A stretch of 20,464 nucleotides of DNA from Candidatus Doudnabacteria bacterium RIFCSPHIGHO2_02_FULL_46_11 (GCA_001779955.1 MFES01000005.1:1-20464), one strand, 5' to 3'. Positions 7,281-14,664 are shown, counted from the stretch's first letter. Notes: generated by a model not told the origin, from the sequence alone. A program made the numbers and translations.

Positions 7281-7418
7281 CCGGTAGTAGAAGTTCAATA
7301 TTTCAGTCCTAGTAGTACAAACTTGTTGTTTGACTACGGGACTTTGCTTCCATTTTTTTTGACCTCACTATTTTTCTTAAGGATTGAAATAGGCTAAGGA
7401 TTGAACTGCACTACTGGG
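7281..7418. repeat. Imperfect inverted repeat between uvrC and secG
   Basis: The left arm begins CCGGTAGTAGAAGTTCAAT (7281) and the right arm, read backwards from 7418, begins CCCAGTAGTGCAGTTCAAT; both continue to TTTCA(g/a)TCCT after a small gap. A separate strong hairpin sits inside (GTAGT-a-CAAAC-ttgtt-GTTTG-ACTAC, 7312-7337). AAGGATTGAA is also directly repeated 17 bases apart at 7379 and 7396. No T-tract follows on the minus strand, so it is not a clear uvrC terminator. Confidence 0.5.
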
Positions 7419-7431
7419 CTTAGGCCCCCCG

Positions 7432-9108
7432 TTACTTACTGAATTTAAATAGATTTTTTGAACGTAAATTACGATGGTAAGTTATGGCAAAGCGGTGGGC
7501 TTCATCCCGCAGCCTTTGGATAATAGTTAGAGCTGGCGCGCCCTCGCCCAAGACCATTCCCTCTGCCCGACCGGGTAAATAAATTTTTTCTTCTCTTATT
7601 TCCTTGGCTTCGGTGCGGGATTTGCCCAAAGCAATGCAGGGTATATCCGATTTTCTTTTTTTCAATACGGCGATTGCGGCGTTAAGCTGCCCTTTGCCGC
7701 CGTCTATTACCCAAAGGTCGGGTTTGGGCCAGTCGTTCCGGAGCCTGCGGTTTAAGACTTCGGTCATCATGGCGTAATCGTCTGGAGTTTTTTTGGTGCG
7801 GATTTTAAATTTGCGGTAGTGATCTTTGTTGGGCCTTCCGCCGGTAAACACGACCATTGAACCTACGGCATTCGTACCGGAAATGTTCGAGATGTCAAAG
7901 CATTCAATACGTTCCGGCAGGTCGGGCAGGTTCAAAATGCTTTTAAGCTGGGCCAGTCCCTTGTCAATTAAGGTTTCATCGCGTTTGAACTTGGCAAATT
8001 GCTGTTCAAGAAAGTTGCGTGCATTTTCACGGCCAAGCTCTATCAGTTTTTTAGACGTGCCGCGCTTTGGCACGGTAATTTTTATTTTAAGCTTTTTGCT
8101 GGTAATTTCGAAAAACTTTTTTTGGAGAAATTGGGTAAAAAGCTTTTCGTCTTCTACGGCATGTTCCAAAAATATTTCACGCGGTAAGTTAGTCGCATCC
8201 AAATAGTATCTTTCCAAGAAGGCAGTAATGATTTCGGAGTCAGTTTTATTTTCAACATTCTCCAAAAGCATGTTTTCCTTGGCCAAAAGACGGCCGGAGC
8301 GCACCAAAAACAAATTTACAGCGGCCTTATTTTTTTGCCTATAAATCGAAATTAGATCTTGGTTAGAATTTTTAATAGAGATAACTTTTTGTTGCTCGTT
8401 TAAGCTCTCGACCGCTTCAAGTTGGTCGCGCAGGGAGGCAGCCCGTTCAAACTGCTTGCGTTTTGAGGCTTCCTTCATTTGTTTCATCACTTTTTTCTTG
8501 ATTTCGCGATTGTGTCCCTGCAGCAACAGTTCGACATCGGAGAGAACATCGCGGTATTCTTCGGGGCTGATGATACCGATACAAACCCCAGGACAACGAT
8601 GAAGCTGATAATTAAAACACGGCCGCGTGCTCACTTTTTCCGCCTGGCAATAAGGGAAGATGCGTTTAATCAGACGCAGAGTATTGCGTACGTTTAAACC
8701 GGAGGTAAATGGCCCGAAGTACTTCGCCTTTTCCCGGGCGAGTCGTTCATCTTTGTTTCTGACTGAATAAATTTTGGCAATAGGCGCCGAATAGTCTATT
8801 TTTATAAATTGATAATTTTTGTCGTCGCGCAGTCGAATATTGTATTTTGGTTTATGCTTTTTTATCAGCACGCTTTCTAAAATCAAAGCTTCGAGCTCGT
8901 TGTCGGTTAAGATATATTCTACGTCGGAAATATTTTGGACAAGATTTTGCGTTTTAAAATCGCCTTTTGGCAGCACGCCAAAATACGTCTTCACGCGGCT
9001 GCGCAAACTTTTAGCTTTGCCAATGTAAATTATTTGTCCGTCCTTATCCTTAAACTGGTAAACTCCCGGATTTTGGGGCGGAGCCTTAAGTTCGAGTAGA
9101 TTTATCAC
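7432..9108 (-). CDS. uvrC: Excinuclease ABC subunit C, short form
   Basis: 558 aa. UvrC makes both incisions in nucleotide excision repair once UvrA and UvrB have marked damage. Domains in order: GIY-YIG nuclease (GVYQF..., IIYIGKAKSLRSRV, residues 15-39); cysteine cluster C154, C164, C172, C176, at the spacing of the UvrC iron-sulfur site; UVR helix pair for UvrB binding (about 204-238); RNase H-like nuclease with Asp405 (FDISN), Asp469 (IDGGKGQ) and His538 (RDEAHRFA). The protein stops about 20 residues after His538, so the C-terminal helix-hairpin-helix pair present in E. coli UvrC is missing. The start is GTG 9108, the only start next to the conserved N-terminus. Divergent from uvrA. Confidence 0.96.
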   Translation of the reverse strand: MINLLELKAPPQNPGVYQFKDKDGQIIYIGKAKSLRSRVKTYFGVLPKGDFKTQNLVQNISDVEYILTDNELEALILESVLIKKHKPKYNIRLRDDKNYQFIKIDYSAPIAKIYSVRNKDERLAREKAKYFGPFTSGLNVRNTLRLIKRIFPYCQAEKVSTRPCFNYQLHRCPGVCIGIISPEEYRDVLSDVELLLQGHNREIKKKVMKQMKEASKRKQFERAASLRDQLEAVESLNEQQKVISIKNSNQDLISIYRQKNKAAVNLFLVRSGRLLAKENMLLENVENKTDSEIITAFLERYYLDATNLPREIFLEHAVEDEKLFTQFLQKKFFEITSKKLKIKITVPKRGTSKKLIELGRENARNFLEQQFAKFKRDETLIDKGLAQLKSILNLPDLPERIECFDISNISGTNAVGSMVVFTGGRPNKDHYRKFKIRTKKTPDDYAMMTEVLNRRLRNDWPKPDLWVIDGGKGQLNAAIAVLKKRKSDIPCIALGKSRTEAKEIREEKIYLPGRAEGMVLGEGAPALTIIQRLRDEAHRFAITYHRNLRSKNLFKFSK

Positions 9109-9189
9109 AGTTATCTCATTTTAATGGCTAGCATGTTAAAAAGCTAATAAACCGCATTAAGAATTAAATTCGAAATTTATAGTCCATGC

Positions 9190-9218
9190 TTGATAAAGGC
9201 GTAAAATCCGTGTATACT
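9190..9218 (+). promoter_or_regulatory. uvrA promoter
   Basis: TTGATA (9190-9195), a 17-base spacer and TATACT (9213-9218). The expected start near 9225 argues against the in-frame TTG at 9224 as start codon and for the ATG at 9254. No LexA-type box was recognised. Confidence 0.65.
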
Positions 9219-9253
9219 ACGCTTTGTTTCTCAATTGCTTTTACGCAACCACC

Positions 9254-12136
9254 ATGGCTCAATCAAGCGAAAAATACATCAAAATAAGAGGTGCCCGCCA
9301 GCACAATTTGAAGAATGTAGATTTGGATATCCCTCGAAACAAGTTGGTGGTTATGACCGGTTTGTCCGGTTCCGGAAAATCCAGTCTGGCTTTTGACACG
9401 ATCTACGCCGAAGGACAGAGGCGCTACGTTGAGTCGCTTTCTGCTTACGCCAGGCAGTTTTTAGGCTTAATGGATAAGCCGGATGTCGATAAAATTGAAG
9501 GGCTTTCGCCGGCCATTTCTATTGACCAAAAATCCGCTTCGCACAACCCGCGTTCTACCGTCGGTACGGTTACGGAAATATATGATTATTTGCGCCTGCT
9601 TTTTGCCCGGGTCGGCATTCCGCATTGTCCGGTTTGCGGTAAGAAAATTTCCGGCACAACCATTACCCAAATGGTTGACCAGATTTTGTCCTGGCCGATT
9701 GGCAACCGCATTATGATTTTGGCGCCTCTGGTTTCTGACCAGAAGGGCGAGCAAAAATTAATTTTTGAGCAAATCAGAAAAGCCGGTTATGCCCGGGTCA
9801 GGCTTGACGGCCAAATTTTAGAGTTAGACGAGGCCGCGGGCGTGAAGCTTGATAAAAATAAAAAGCATAAGCTAGACGTTATTGTTGACCGACTCCGAGT
9901 TGACATGGCTGATCGCATCCGCGTTGCCGATTCACTGGAGTCTGCTTTAGATTTAGGTTCTGACATCGCCATTGTCATCGACGATGACGCCAAGGAAGAA
10001 GTTTTATTCAGCCAAAAGTTTTCCTGCCCATCAGGCCATATGTCTTTAGGGGAGCTGAATCCGCGCAATTTTTCATTTAACTCTCCGCATGGCGCCTGCC
10101 CAACCTGTACCGGCTTGGGGACCCGCCTTGAGGTGGACCCGGATTTGCTGATTCCCAATCCGAAGTTATCGCTAAGTGAGGGGGCGATAAGGCCTTGGAC
10201 TAAAAACGCGGCTAGAATAGGCTGGTATAACAAAGTTTTGTCCGCGCTCGCCCTTAAGTACGGTTTTTCCTTGAGTCAGCCGGTTAAGAATATCGATAAA
10301 AAGCATTTGCAGGTCATTTTGTACGGCAGCGGCGAAAATACCATCACCGTTGACGGACGATACCAGACCAATTTTGAAGGCGTGGTACCTAATTTGGAAA
10401 GACGCTATCGCGAAACCGACTCCAATTATATCCGCCAGGAAATAGAGGGCTATATGCGCGTCCAGCCTTGCCCGACTTGTAACGGCGCGCGCTTGAAAAA
10501 GGAAGTCTTGGGCGTAACGGTGGCCGGAAAAAATATTGTCGAGGTTGCCAGCATGACTATCGACAAAGCCTTGGAATTTTTCAATAGTATTGAGCAGGAT
10601 TTTTCTCACAAAGAGAAACATATTTCCCAGCAGATTTTAAAAGAAATCAGAGCGCGTTTGCAGTTTTTGATTAACGTGGGCTTGTCTTATTTAAGCCTTG
10701 ATCGCGAGGCTTCGACCCTCTCTGGCGGCGAAGCCCAGCGCATTCGTTTGGCCACGCAAATAGGTTCCGGCTTAACTGGGGTTTTGTATATTTTGGATGA
10801 GCCGTCAATCGGTCTTCATCAACGGGACAATAATCGCTTGCTTAAGACCTTAAAGGAGCTGCGTGATTTGGATAACACCGTTATTGTGGTCGAGCATGAT
10901 GAAGACACTATGCGTAACGCTGACTATATCGTAGATGTCGGTCCGGGCGCGGGCAAGCACGGCGGCGAAATTGTTTCTTCCGGCACGCCTGCGGAAATTA
11001 TCAAAGACAATCGTTCGCTTACCGGGGCTTACCTTTCCGGCCGTGAAGCCATTCCGGTGCCAGGCGTGAGAAGGGCCGGCAATGGCCGCACTTTAACCGT
11101 GGTCGGCGCCGAAGAGCATAATTTGAAAAAAATTGATGCGCGCATTCCTTTGGGAAAGTTCGTTGTCCTTTCCGGCGTTTCCGGTTCCGGCAAATCTACC
11201 CTTTTAACCGATATTTTAAGCAAGGCGCTTTCGCAGCATTTTTATAATGCCAAGGATATTCCGGGCAAACACGGCAAAATTTTGGGTCTTGAGAATATAG
11301 ACAAGATTATCAATATCGACCAGTCGCCAATTGGGCGGACGCCCCGGTCCAACCCGGCCACTTATACCGGTTTGTTCACCTACATCCGCGAGCTTTTTGC
11401 GGCCACGCCCGAAGCCAAAATACGTGGCTATAAGGCTGGCAGGTTTTCTTTTAATGTGCGCGGCGGTCGCTGTGAGGTTTGCGCCGGCGAGGGTATGATA
11501 AAAATTGAAATGCACTTCTTGGCCGATGTTTACGTTAACTGCGAGGAATGTAAAGGCAAGCGCTACAATAAAGAGGCTTTGGATATCCACTATAAGGGTA
11601 AAACCATCGCTGATGTCCTGGAGATGACGGTCGATGAGGCTAAGATTTTTTTCAGAAATGTCCCGGCGGTTTATAAAAAACTTGATACCCTTTCCGAAGT
11701 TGGCCTGGGCTATATGCATTTGGGCCAGCCGGCCACCACCCTCTCCGGCGGCGAAGCCCAGCGCATTAAGCTTGCCACTGAACTTTCACGTTCGGCCACC
11801 GGACGCACGCTTTATATTTTGGATGAGCCTACCACTGGCCTGCATTTTGCAGACGTCAGGCGACTGCTTTCTGTGTTATCCCGTTTGGTTGATAAGGGCA
11901 ATACCGTGGTTGTGATTGAGCACAACCTAGATGTTCTAAAATCTGCGGACTGGATTATAGATTTGGGACCCGAAGGCGGTATTGCCGGCGGAAAAATTGT
12001 GGCCGAAGGCACGCCCGAGGAAGTGGCCAAGGTGCCGAAGAGTTATACCGGTCAGTTCTTAAAGCGGGTGCTTACGGGTAAGCGCGTCGAAGCTGACAGG
12101 AAAAAGGTAAAAATAAAACCGATCATCGTTGTTTAA
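9254..12136 (+). CDS. uvrA: Excinuclease ABC subunit A
   Basis: 960 aa, full length. UvrA is the dimeric ABC-type ATPase that finds bulky DNA damage and loads UvrB. The first Walker A is GLSGSGKSS (36-44); a second, GVSGSGKSTLL, lies in the C-terminal half. Two ABC signatures, LSGGEAQRIRLA and LSGGEAQRIKLA, are each followed by a Walker B with LDEPS or LDEPT and GLH. Zinc-type cysteine pairs occur at CPVCG, CPTC, CPTC and CEVC...CEEC. In the first insertion finger the usual CPxCG is CPSGH, so a His may replace the second Cys. The start is ATG rather than an upstream TTG because the promoter would place transcription at that TTG. uvrB is not in the window. The gene ends in a strong terminator. 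Confidence 0.98.
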   Translation: MAQSSEKYIKIRGARQHNLKNVDLDIPRNKLVVMTGLSGSGKSSLAFDTIYAEGQRRYVESLSAYARQFLGLMDKPDVDKIEGLSPAISIDQKSASHNPRSTVGTVTEIYDYLRLLFARVGIPHCPVCGKKISGTTITQMVDQILSWPIGNRIMILAPLVSDQKGEQKLIFEQIRKAGYARVRLDGQILELDEAAGVKLDKNKKHKLDVIVDRLRVDMADRIRVADSLESALDLGSDIAIVIDDDAKEEVLFSQKFSCPSGHMSLGELNPRNFSFNSPHGACPTCTGLGTRLEVDPDLLIPNPKLSLSEGAIRPWTKNAARIGWYNKVLSALALKYGFSLSQPVKNIDKKHLQVILYGSGENTITVDGRYQTNFEGVVPNLERRYRETDSNYIRQEIEGYMRVQPCPTCNGARLKKEVLGVTVAGKNIVEVASMTIDKALEFFNSIEQDFSHKEKHISQQILKEIRARLQFLINVGLSYLSLDREASTLSGGEAQRIRLATQIGSGLTGVLYILDEPSIGLHQRDNNRLLKTLKELRDLDNTVIVVEHDEDTMRNADYIVDVGPGAGKHGGEIVSSGTPAEIIKDNRSLTGAYLSGREAIPVPGVRRAGNGRTLTVVGAEEHNLKKIDARIPLGKFVVLSGVSGSGKSTLLTDILSKALSQHFYNAKDIPGKHGKILGLENIDKIINIDQSPIGRTPRSNPATYTGLFTYIRELFAATPEAKIRGYKAGRFSFNVRGGRCEVCAGEGMIKIEMHFLADVYVNCEECKGKRYNKEALDIHYKGKTIADVLEMTVDEAKIFFRNVPAVYKKLDTLSEVGLGYMHLGQPATTLSGGEAQRIKLATELSRSATGRTLYILDEPTTGLHFADVRRLLSVLSRLVDKGNTVVVIEHNLDVLKSADWIIDLGPEGGIAGGKIVAEGTPEEVAKVPKSYTGQFLKRVLTGKRVEADRKKVKIKPIIVV

Positions 12137-12160
12137 AAATCGCCCCGCTGGGCGATTTTT
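12135..12160 (+). terminator. uvrA terminator
   Basis: AAAAATCGCC (12135-12144), a six-base loop and GGCGATTTTT (12151-12160): a perfect 10-bp stem ending in a T run. It begins at the uvrA stop codon. Confidence 0.9.
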
Positions 12161-12180
12161 GTTATGCTAAAGGAAAATGT

Positions 12181-12867
12181 ATGCGCAAAATAGTGGATTG
12201 GACGCAAGATTATCTACACTTAGTAAAAGGAGCGGCTTTGATGTACTGGCATTCAAAGCCGCCAAAGCATTATTTAGGTTATGTTTTGGAAGATCGGTGC
12301 CCGATAATTATTATTCCGGGCATATTGCTACGCTGGGGGTTTATGAAGCCTTTGGCAGATTTTATTTCCATGCAAGGACATCCCACATATGTACTTCCCA
12401 ACTTAGGCCATAATCTTTCCGCAATTTCTGAATCAGCTAAGAAGGTGCAGGAATTGATTAAAGAGAATAGTCTGCGGGATGTGGTAATAGTGGGGCATAG
12501 TAAAGGTGGCTTGATCGGCAAATATTTACTTTCCAATTTAAACAGTACGAATGTTAGGGGGATGATTGCTATAGCCACTCCGTTTTCTGGATCTGCCCTT
12601 TCTAAATTAATTCCTCATAAATCTTATAAAGAACTCCACGAAGAAAGCGAACTAATTAAAGAATTAACAATTCATAGAGATATTAATAAAAAAATCATTT
12701 CTATAATTCCTGAATACGACAACCATGTCTGGTCTGAAAAGGGAAGTTTTTTGGAAAATGCTTTGGATAATATAGAGGTTGTAGTTAAGGGTCATCACAA
12801 AGTGGTTAATGATAACGAAGTTAAAAAGCTGGTTTTGGTCTCTATTAAGCGGTTTTTTGTTGATTAG
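12181..12867 (+). CDS. Alpha/beta-fold hydrolase, lipase/esterase-like
   Basis: 228 aa. The oxyanion-side motif IIIIPGILLRWGFMKPLADFI (about 42-62) and the nucleophile elbow GHSKGG (105-110, Ser107) are those of alpha/beta hydrolases resembling triacylglycerol lipases and acyltransferases. Asp180 (PEYDNHVW) and His205 or His206 (KGHHKVV) fit the rest of the triad. There is no signal peptide, so it is probably cytoplasmic or peripheral. The substrate is unknown. The start ATG 12181 has AAAGGA six bases upstream. The second half is visibly more A+T-rich than uvrA or rpsF, which may mean recent acquisition. No promoter of its own was found between the uvrA terminator and its start. Confidence 0.8.
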   Translation: MRKIVDWTQDYLHLVKGAALMYWHSKPPKHYLGYVLEDRCPIIIIPGILLRWGFMKPLADFISMQGHPTYVLPNLGHNLSAISESAKKVQELIKENSLRDVVIVGHSKGGLIGKYLLSNLNSTNVRGMIAIATPFSGSALSKLIPHKSYKELHEESELIKELTIHRDINKKIISIIPEYDNHVWSEKGSFLENALDNIEVVVKGHHKVVNDNEVKKLVLVSIKRFFVD

Positions 12868-12873
12868 TTAGGT

Positions 12874-12902
12874 TTGACTCAGTGGGGTTAATATAATATA
12901 AT
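12874..12902 (+). promoter_or_regulatory. Strong promoter of the rpsF cluster
   Basis: TTGACT (12874-12879), a 17-base spacer and a perfect TATAAT (12897-12902). It is one of the closest matches to consensus in the window. The leader to the rpsF ATG is about 56 bases. Confidence 0.85.
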
Positions 12903-12920
12903 TGGCATACTTATTATTAG

Positions 12921-12966
12921 TATTCGCCCTCGAATATTGTCGGGGGTGATCAAAGGAAACTTTGAT
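12921..12966 (+). promoter_or_regulatory. rpsF leader: hairpin hiding the ribosome site and start codon
   Basis: ATCAAAG (12949-12955), a GAAA loop and CTTTGAT (12960-12966) form a perfect 7-bp stem with a GNRA tetraloop. It buries the Shine-Dalgarno (AAAGGA) and the first two bases of the rpsF ATG. Upstream, two stems exclude each other: TATTCG-CCCT-CGAATA (12921-12936) and a 9-bp stem 12924-12932 with 12941-12949 (two G-U pairs). The second shares base 12949 with the start-codon hairpin, so a switch is possible. In known bacteria rpsF leaders are bound by the S6:S18 complex; whether this is the same motif is inference. Confidence 0.6.
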
Positions 12967-13408
12967 GCCAAAATACGAAGTCGGTTATATTTTGTCGTCT
13001 GCCGTGGCAGATGACGAAGTAACCAAAGCAACATCCGAAATCTCAAAGGCCATTGAGAGCTCGGGCGGCAAGATTTTAAACGAAGACCATTGGGGCCGTA
13101 AAAAATTGGCCTACCCCATAGGCCGTACCCGAAACGGTTTTTACGTTTTTATAACCGCTGACTTGGCCGCCAAAAATGTAGCCGAGGTTGAGCACAAACT
13201 GCGAACCTTTGATAGTGTTATCCGGTTTATGATTGTAAGCATGGAAGAAGCTGACCGCCGCCGGGCCAAGGATGAAAACATTCGGGCCACGAGCGGCAGA
13301 AGGCAGGAAGCTGCCGCTGCCGAAGGGGCAGTCCGCGCGGAAGTTAAAGACGAAGTTCTGGATCAGCGAATTGAAGACGCCATCAGCGGTGAGAAGGAAA
13401 ATGTATAG
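12965..13408 (+). CDS. rpsF: Ribosomal protein bS6
   Basis: 147 aa. bS6 binds bS18 on the platform of the small ribosomal subunit. The S6 core runs from MPKYEVGYILS to about residue 97, with the typical WGRKKLAYPIGRTRNGFYVFI and FDSVIRFMIV segments. An Ala-, Arg- and Glu-rich tail of about 50 residues follows, longer than in E. coli. ATG 12965 is chosen over the TTG at 12962 because it has AAAGGA at good spacing and begins the conserved N-terminus. It heads the rpsF-ssb-rpsR-efp group, though almost 500 bases of repeats separate it from ssb. Confidence 0.95.
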   Translation: MPKYEVGYILSSAVADDEVTKATSEISKAIESSGGKILNEDHWGRKKLAYPIGRTRNGFYVFITADLAAKNVAEVEHKLRTFDSVIRFMIVSMEEADRRRAKDENIRATSGRRQEAAAAEGAVRAEVKDEVLDQRIEDAISGEKENV

Positions 13409-13664
13409 AAACGGGAAAGACAACCTAAGGTTTTCTTTCCAGCGATCCAATCTTTCCTAAGAAGTTTTACTCGGCCGTTCGCTCTGGACTGGCGAAGCCA
13501 GATCCAGGCTCAAGCCTCGTAATCTTTAAGCCGCCTTCGGCGGAGTGATAATTAATCTTTCATTTACCCCAGCGAGCGTGTAGCTTTGCTACCGCGAGCG
13601 ACGTCGAGGAAAGGGGGTAGGTGGGAGGGGGAAAACGGAAGTTTTCCCACCCCAGAATATATGG
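13409..13664 (+). other. Structured non-coding spacer after rpsF
   Basis: No credible gene was seen. The stretch is full of hairpins: GGAAAGA(c)AACC-taa-GGTT(t)TCTTTCC (13414-13440) just past the rpsF stop; CTGGC-gaa-GCCAG near 13489-13501; CCGCC-TTC-GGCGG (13531-13543); GTAGC-ttt-GCTAC (about 13579-13591); and GGAAAAC-ggaa-GTTTTCC (13630-13647) flanked by GTGGG and CCCAC. TCGAGGAA at about 13604 can pair with TTCCTCGA at 13677-13684, which would close the last hairpin into a larger domain. The run around 13613-13631 is very G-rich. It may be repeat debris or an RNA. No T-run that would make a clear rpsF terminator is present. Confidence 0.5.
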
Positions 13665-13813
13665 ATCCTGTCTAACTTCCTCGATGGCCTGTCCCGTAGC
13701 GAACTGACGGTTCTATGCCGCCTCGGGGCTCCGATGGCGAGCGAAGCGAGAACTTATCGGCGCAAGCTTGCTTACTACTGGGATTCTCCATACCAATCTT
13801 GGAATTATGAAAG

Positions 13814-13841
13814 TTATATAGGAAATTAGAAAGGATATACT
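13814..13841 (+). promoter_or_regulatory. Possible ssb promoter inside the repeat
   Basis: TTATAT (13814-13819), a 16-base spacer and TATACT (13836-13841). The -10 box is good and the -35 poor. It would start RNA just before the ssb leader hairpin. Confidence 0.3.
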
Positions 13842-13851
13842 TAAAACCCTA

Positions 13852-13884
13852 ATAACCTTGGGTCGAACCAAAACCCAAGATTAT
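13852..13884 (+). promoter_or_regulatory. ssb leader hairpin
   Basis: ATAA(c)CTTGGGT (13852-13863) pairs with ACCCAAG(a)TTAT (13873-13884) around a nine-base loop: 11 pairs and one mismatch. It sits immediately upstream of GAGGT (13886-13890), the likely ribosome site of ssb. It has no T-run and is probably not a terminator. Confidence 0.5.
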
Positions 13885-13901
13885 CGAGGTAACTATACAG
13901 G

Positions 13902-14327
13902 ATGGATTTAAATAAAGCGCAAATAATCGGCCGGCTCACGGCTGATCCGGAGATTCGCACCACCCCCAACGGGGCAAATGTCGCTTCGTTCAGTGTTGCC
14001 ACTAATTTTCGTTGGACCAATCAGACTGGCGAGAAACAGGAAACTGTCGAGTACCACAACGTGGTGGCCTGGAGAAAGCTCGCTGAAATTATCGGCCAGT
14101 ACCTTAAGAAAGGGAAAAAAGTCTATATTGAAGGCCGGCTTCAGACCCGTTCTTGGGAAGGCCCGGACGGCACCAAAAAATACCGTACCGAAATAATTGC
14201 CGATAACATGATAATGCTTGATAGTCTGCGCGGGTCAGAGGGCGGAGAGACCGCCCCGGCCGCAACCGAGGAGATTCCAACAATCGAAGCCGACGCCGAC
14301 ATTAAGAACGAGGATATTCCCTTCTGA
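13902..14327 (+). CDS. ssb: Single-stranded DNA-binding protein
   Basis: 141 aa. SSB coats single-stranded DNA during replication and repair. Residues 1-111 are the OB fold with MDLNKAQIIGRLTADPEIR, FSVATNF, VEYHNVVAWRKLAEI and KGKKVYIEGRLQTRSW. A short acidic linker leads to the tip NEDIPF, the conserved C-terminal hook for partner proteins. The ATG is preceded by GAGGT at 12-base spacing and overlaps the end of the inverted-end repeat. ssb between rpsF and rpsR is the common bacterial order. It ends in TGA, which shows TGA is a stop here. Confidence 0.96.
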   Translation: MDLNKAQIIGRLTADPEIRTTPNGANVASFSVATNFRWTNQTGEKQETVEYHNVVAWRKLAEIIGQYLKKGKKVYIEGRLQTRSWEGPDGTKKYRTEIIADNMIMLDSLRGSEGGETAPAATEEIPTIEADADIKNEDIPF

Positions 14328-14339
14328 CGAAGGGAAATT

Positions 14340-14431
14340 CCAAGCCTCAATCCCCAAACTCCAATTCCTGAATTGACGATTGATGTTTGAGGGTTTTTGA
14401 GAGTTGAAGTTTGACTATTGAAGTTTATTGA
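14340..14431 (+). repeat. Heptad foldback element upstream of rpsR
   Basis: The left arm reads CCAAGCC, TCAATCC, CCAAACT, CCAATTC in 7-base register (14340-14367). The right arm reads TTGATGT, TTGAGGG, then TTGAAGT, TTGACTA, TTGAAGT, TTATTGA (14380-14431, with one 10-base interruption). The arms are roughly complementary. The array ends three bases before the rpsR ATG and leaves no ordinary Shine-Dalgarno. Confidence 0.75.
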
Positions 14432-14434
14432 CCT

Positions 14435-14653
14435 ATGTATAACACTATCGAACAGAAATCCTGCGCTTTTTGCAGCCAGCACATTTCCTACGTGGATTAT
14501 AAAGATATCCAGTTTATGCGTAAATTTATGTCCCCGCACGCGAAGATTTTGTCTGCCCAAAGAACCGGTACCTGCACCAAGCACCAGCGCATGGTAGCCC
14601 GTGCTCTTAAGCGCGCCCGGCATATGGCGTTATTACCTTTTGTTCCGGCATAA
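14435..14653 (+). CDS. rpsR: Ribosomal protein bS18
   Basis: 72 aa. bS18 pairs with bS6 on the small subunit. The C-terminal signature is KHQRMVARALKRARHMALLPF. Cys10, Cys13, Cys47 and His50 (CAFC...CTKH) form a possible zinc site, as in the cysteine-containing form of S18. It lies downstream of ssb and is separated from both neighbours by heptad repeats rather than typical ribosome sites. Confidence 0.96.
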   Translation: MYNTIEQKSCAFCSQHISYVDYKDIQFMRKFMSPHAKILSAQRTGTCTKHQRMVARALKRARHMALLPFVPA

Positions 14654-14664
14654 CAAAAGAATCC

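Larger units (their letters stand above)
13665..13903. repeat. 239-bp inverted-end element reaching into the ssb start codon
   Basis: The left end begins ATCCTGTCTAACTTCCTCG (13665-13685). The right end, ending TATACAGGAT, is its inverted match (13883-13903; 17 of 21 positions). The ends also match those framing the GIY-YIG gene at 18860-19172. The interior of about 200 bases has no coding frame that I recognise, so this looks like a non-autonomous or decayed relative. The first two bases of the ssb ATG are the last two of the element. Confidence 0.65.

Noticed and set aside
9224..9253. Upstream TTG start for uvrA, adding 10 residues
   Set aside because: The promoter predicts transcription starting at about this TTG, and UvrA homology begins after the ATG at 9254.
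9787..11719. Long minus-strand frames opposite uvrA
   Set aside because: They are antisense to strongly conserved uvrA motifs and show no motif of their own.
13600..13690. GAGGAAAG near 13606 as the start of an RNase P RNA
   Set aside because: The following bases do not give the conserved GTCCGGGC, and no matching 3' region is seen.
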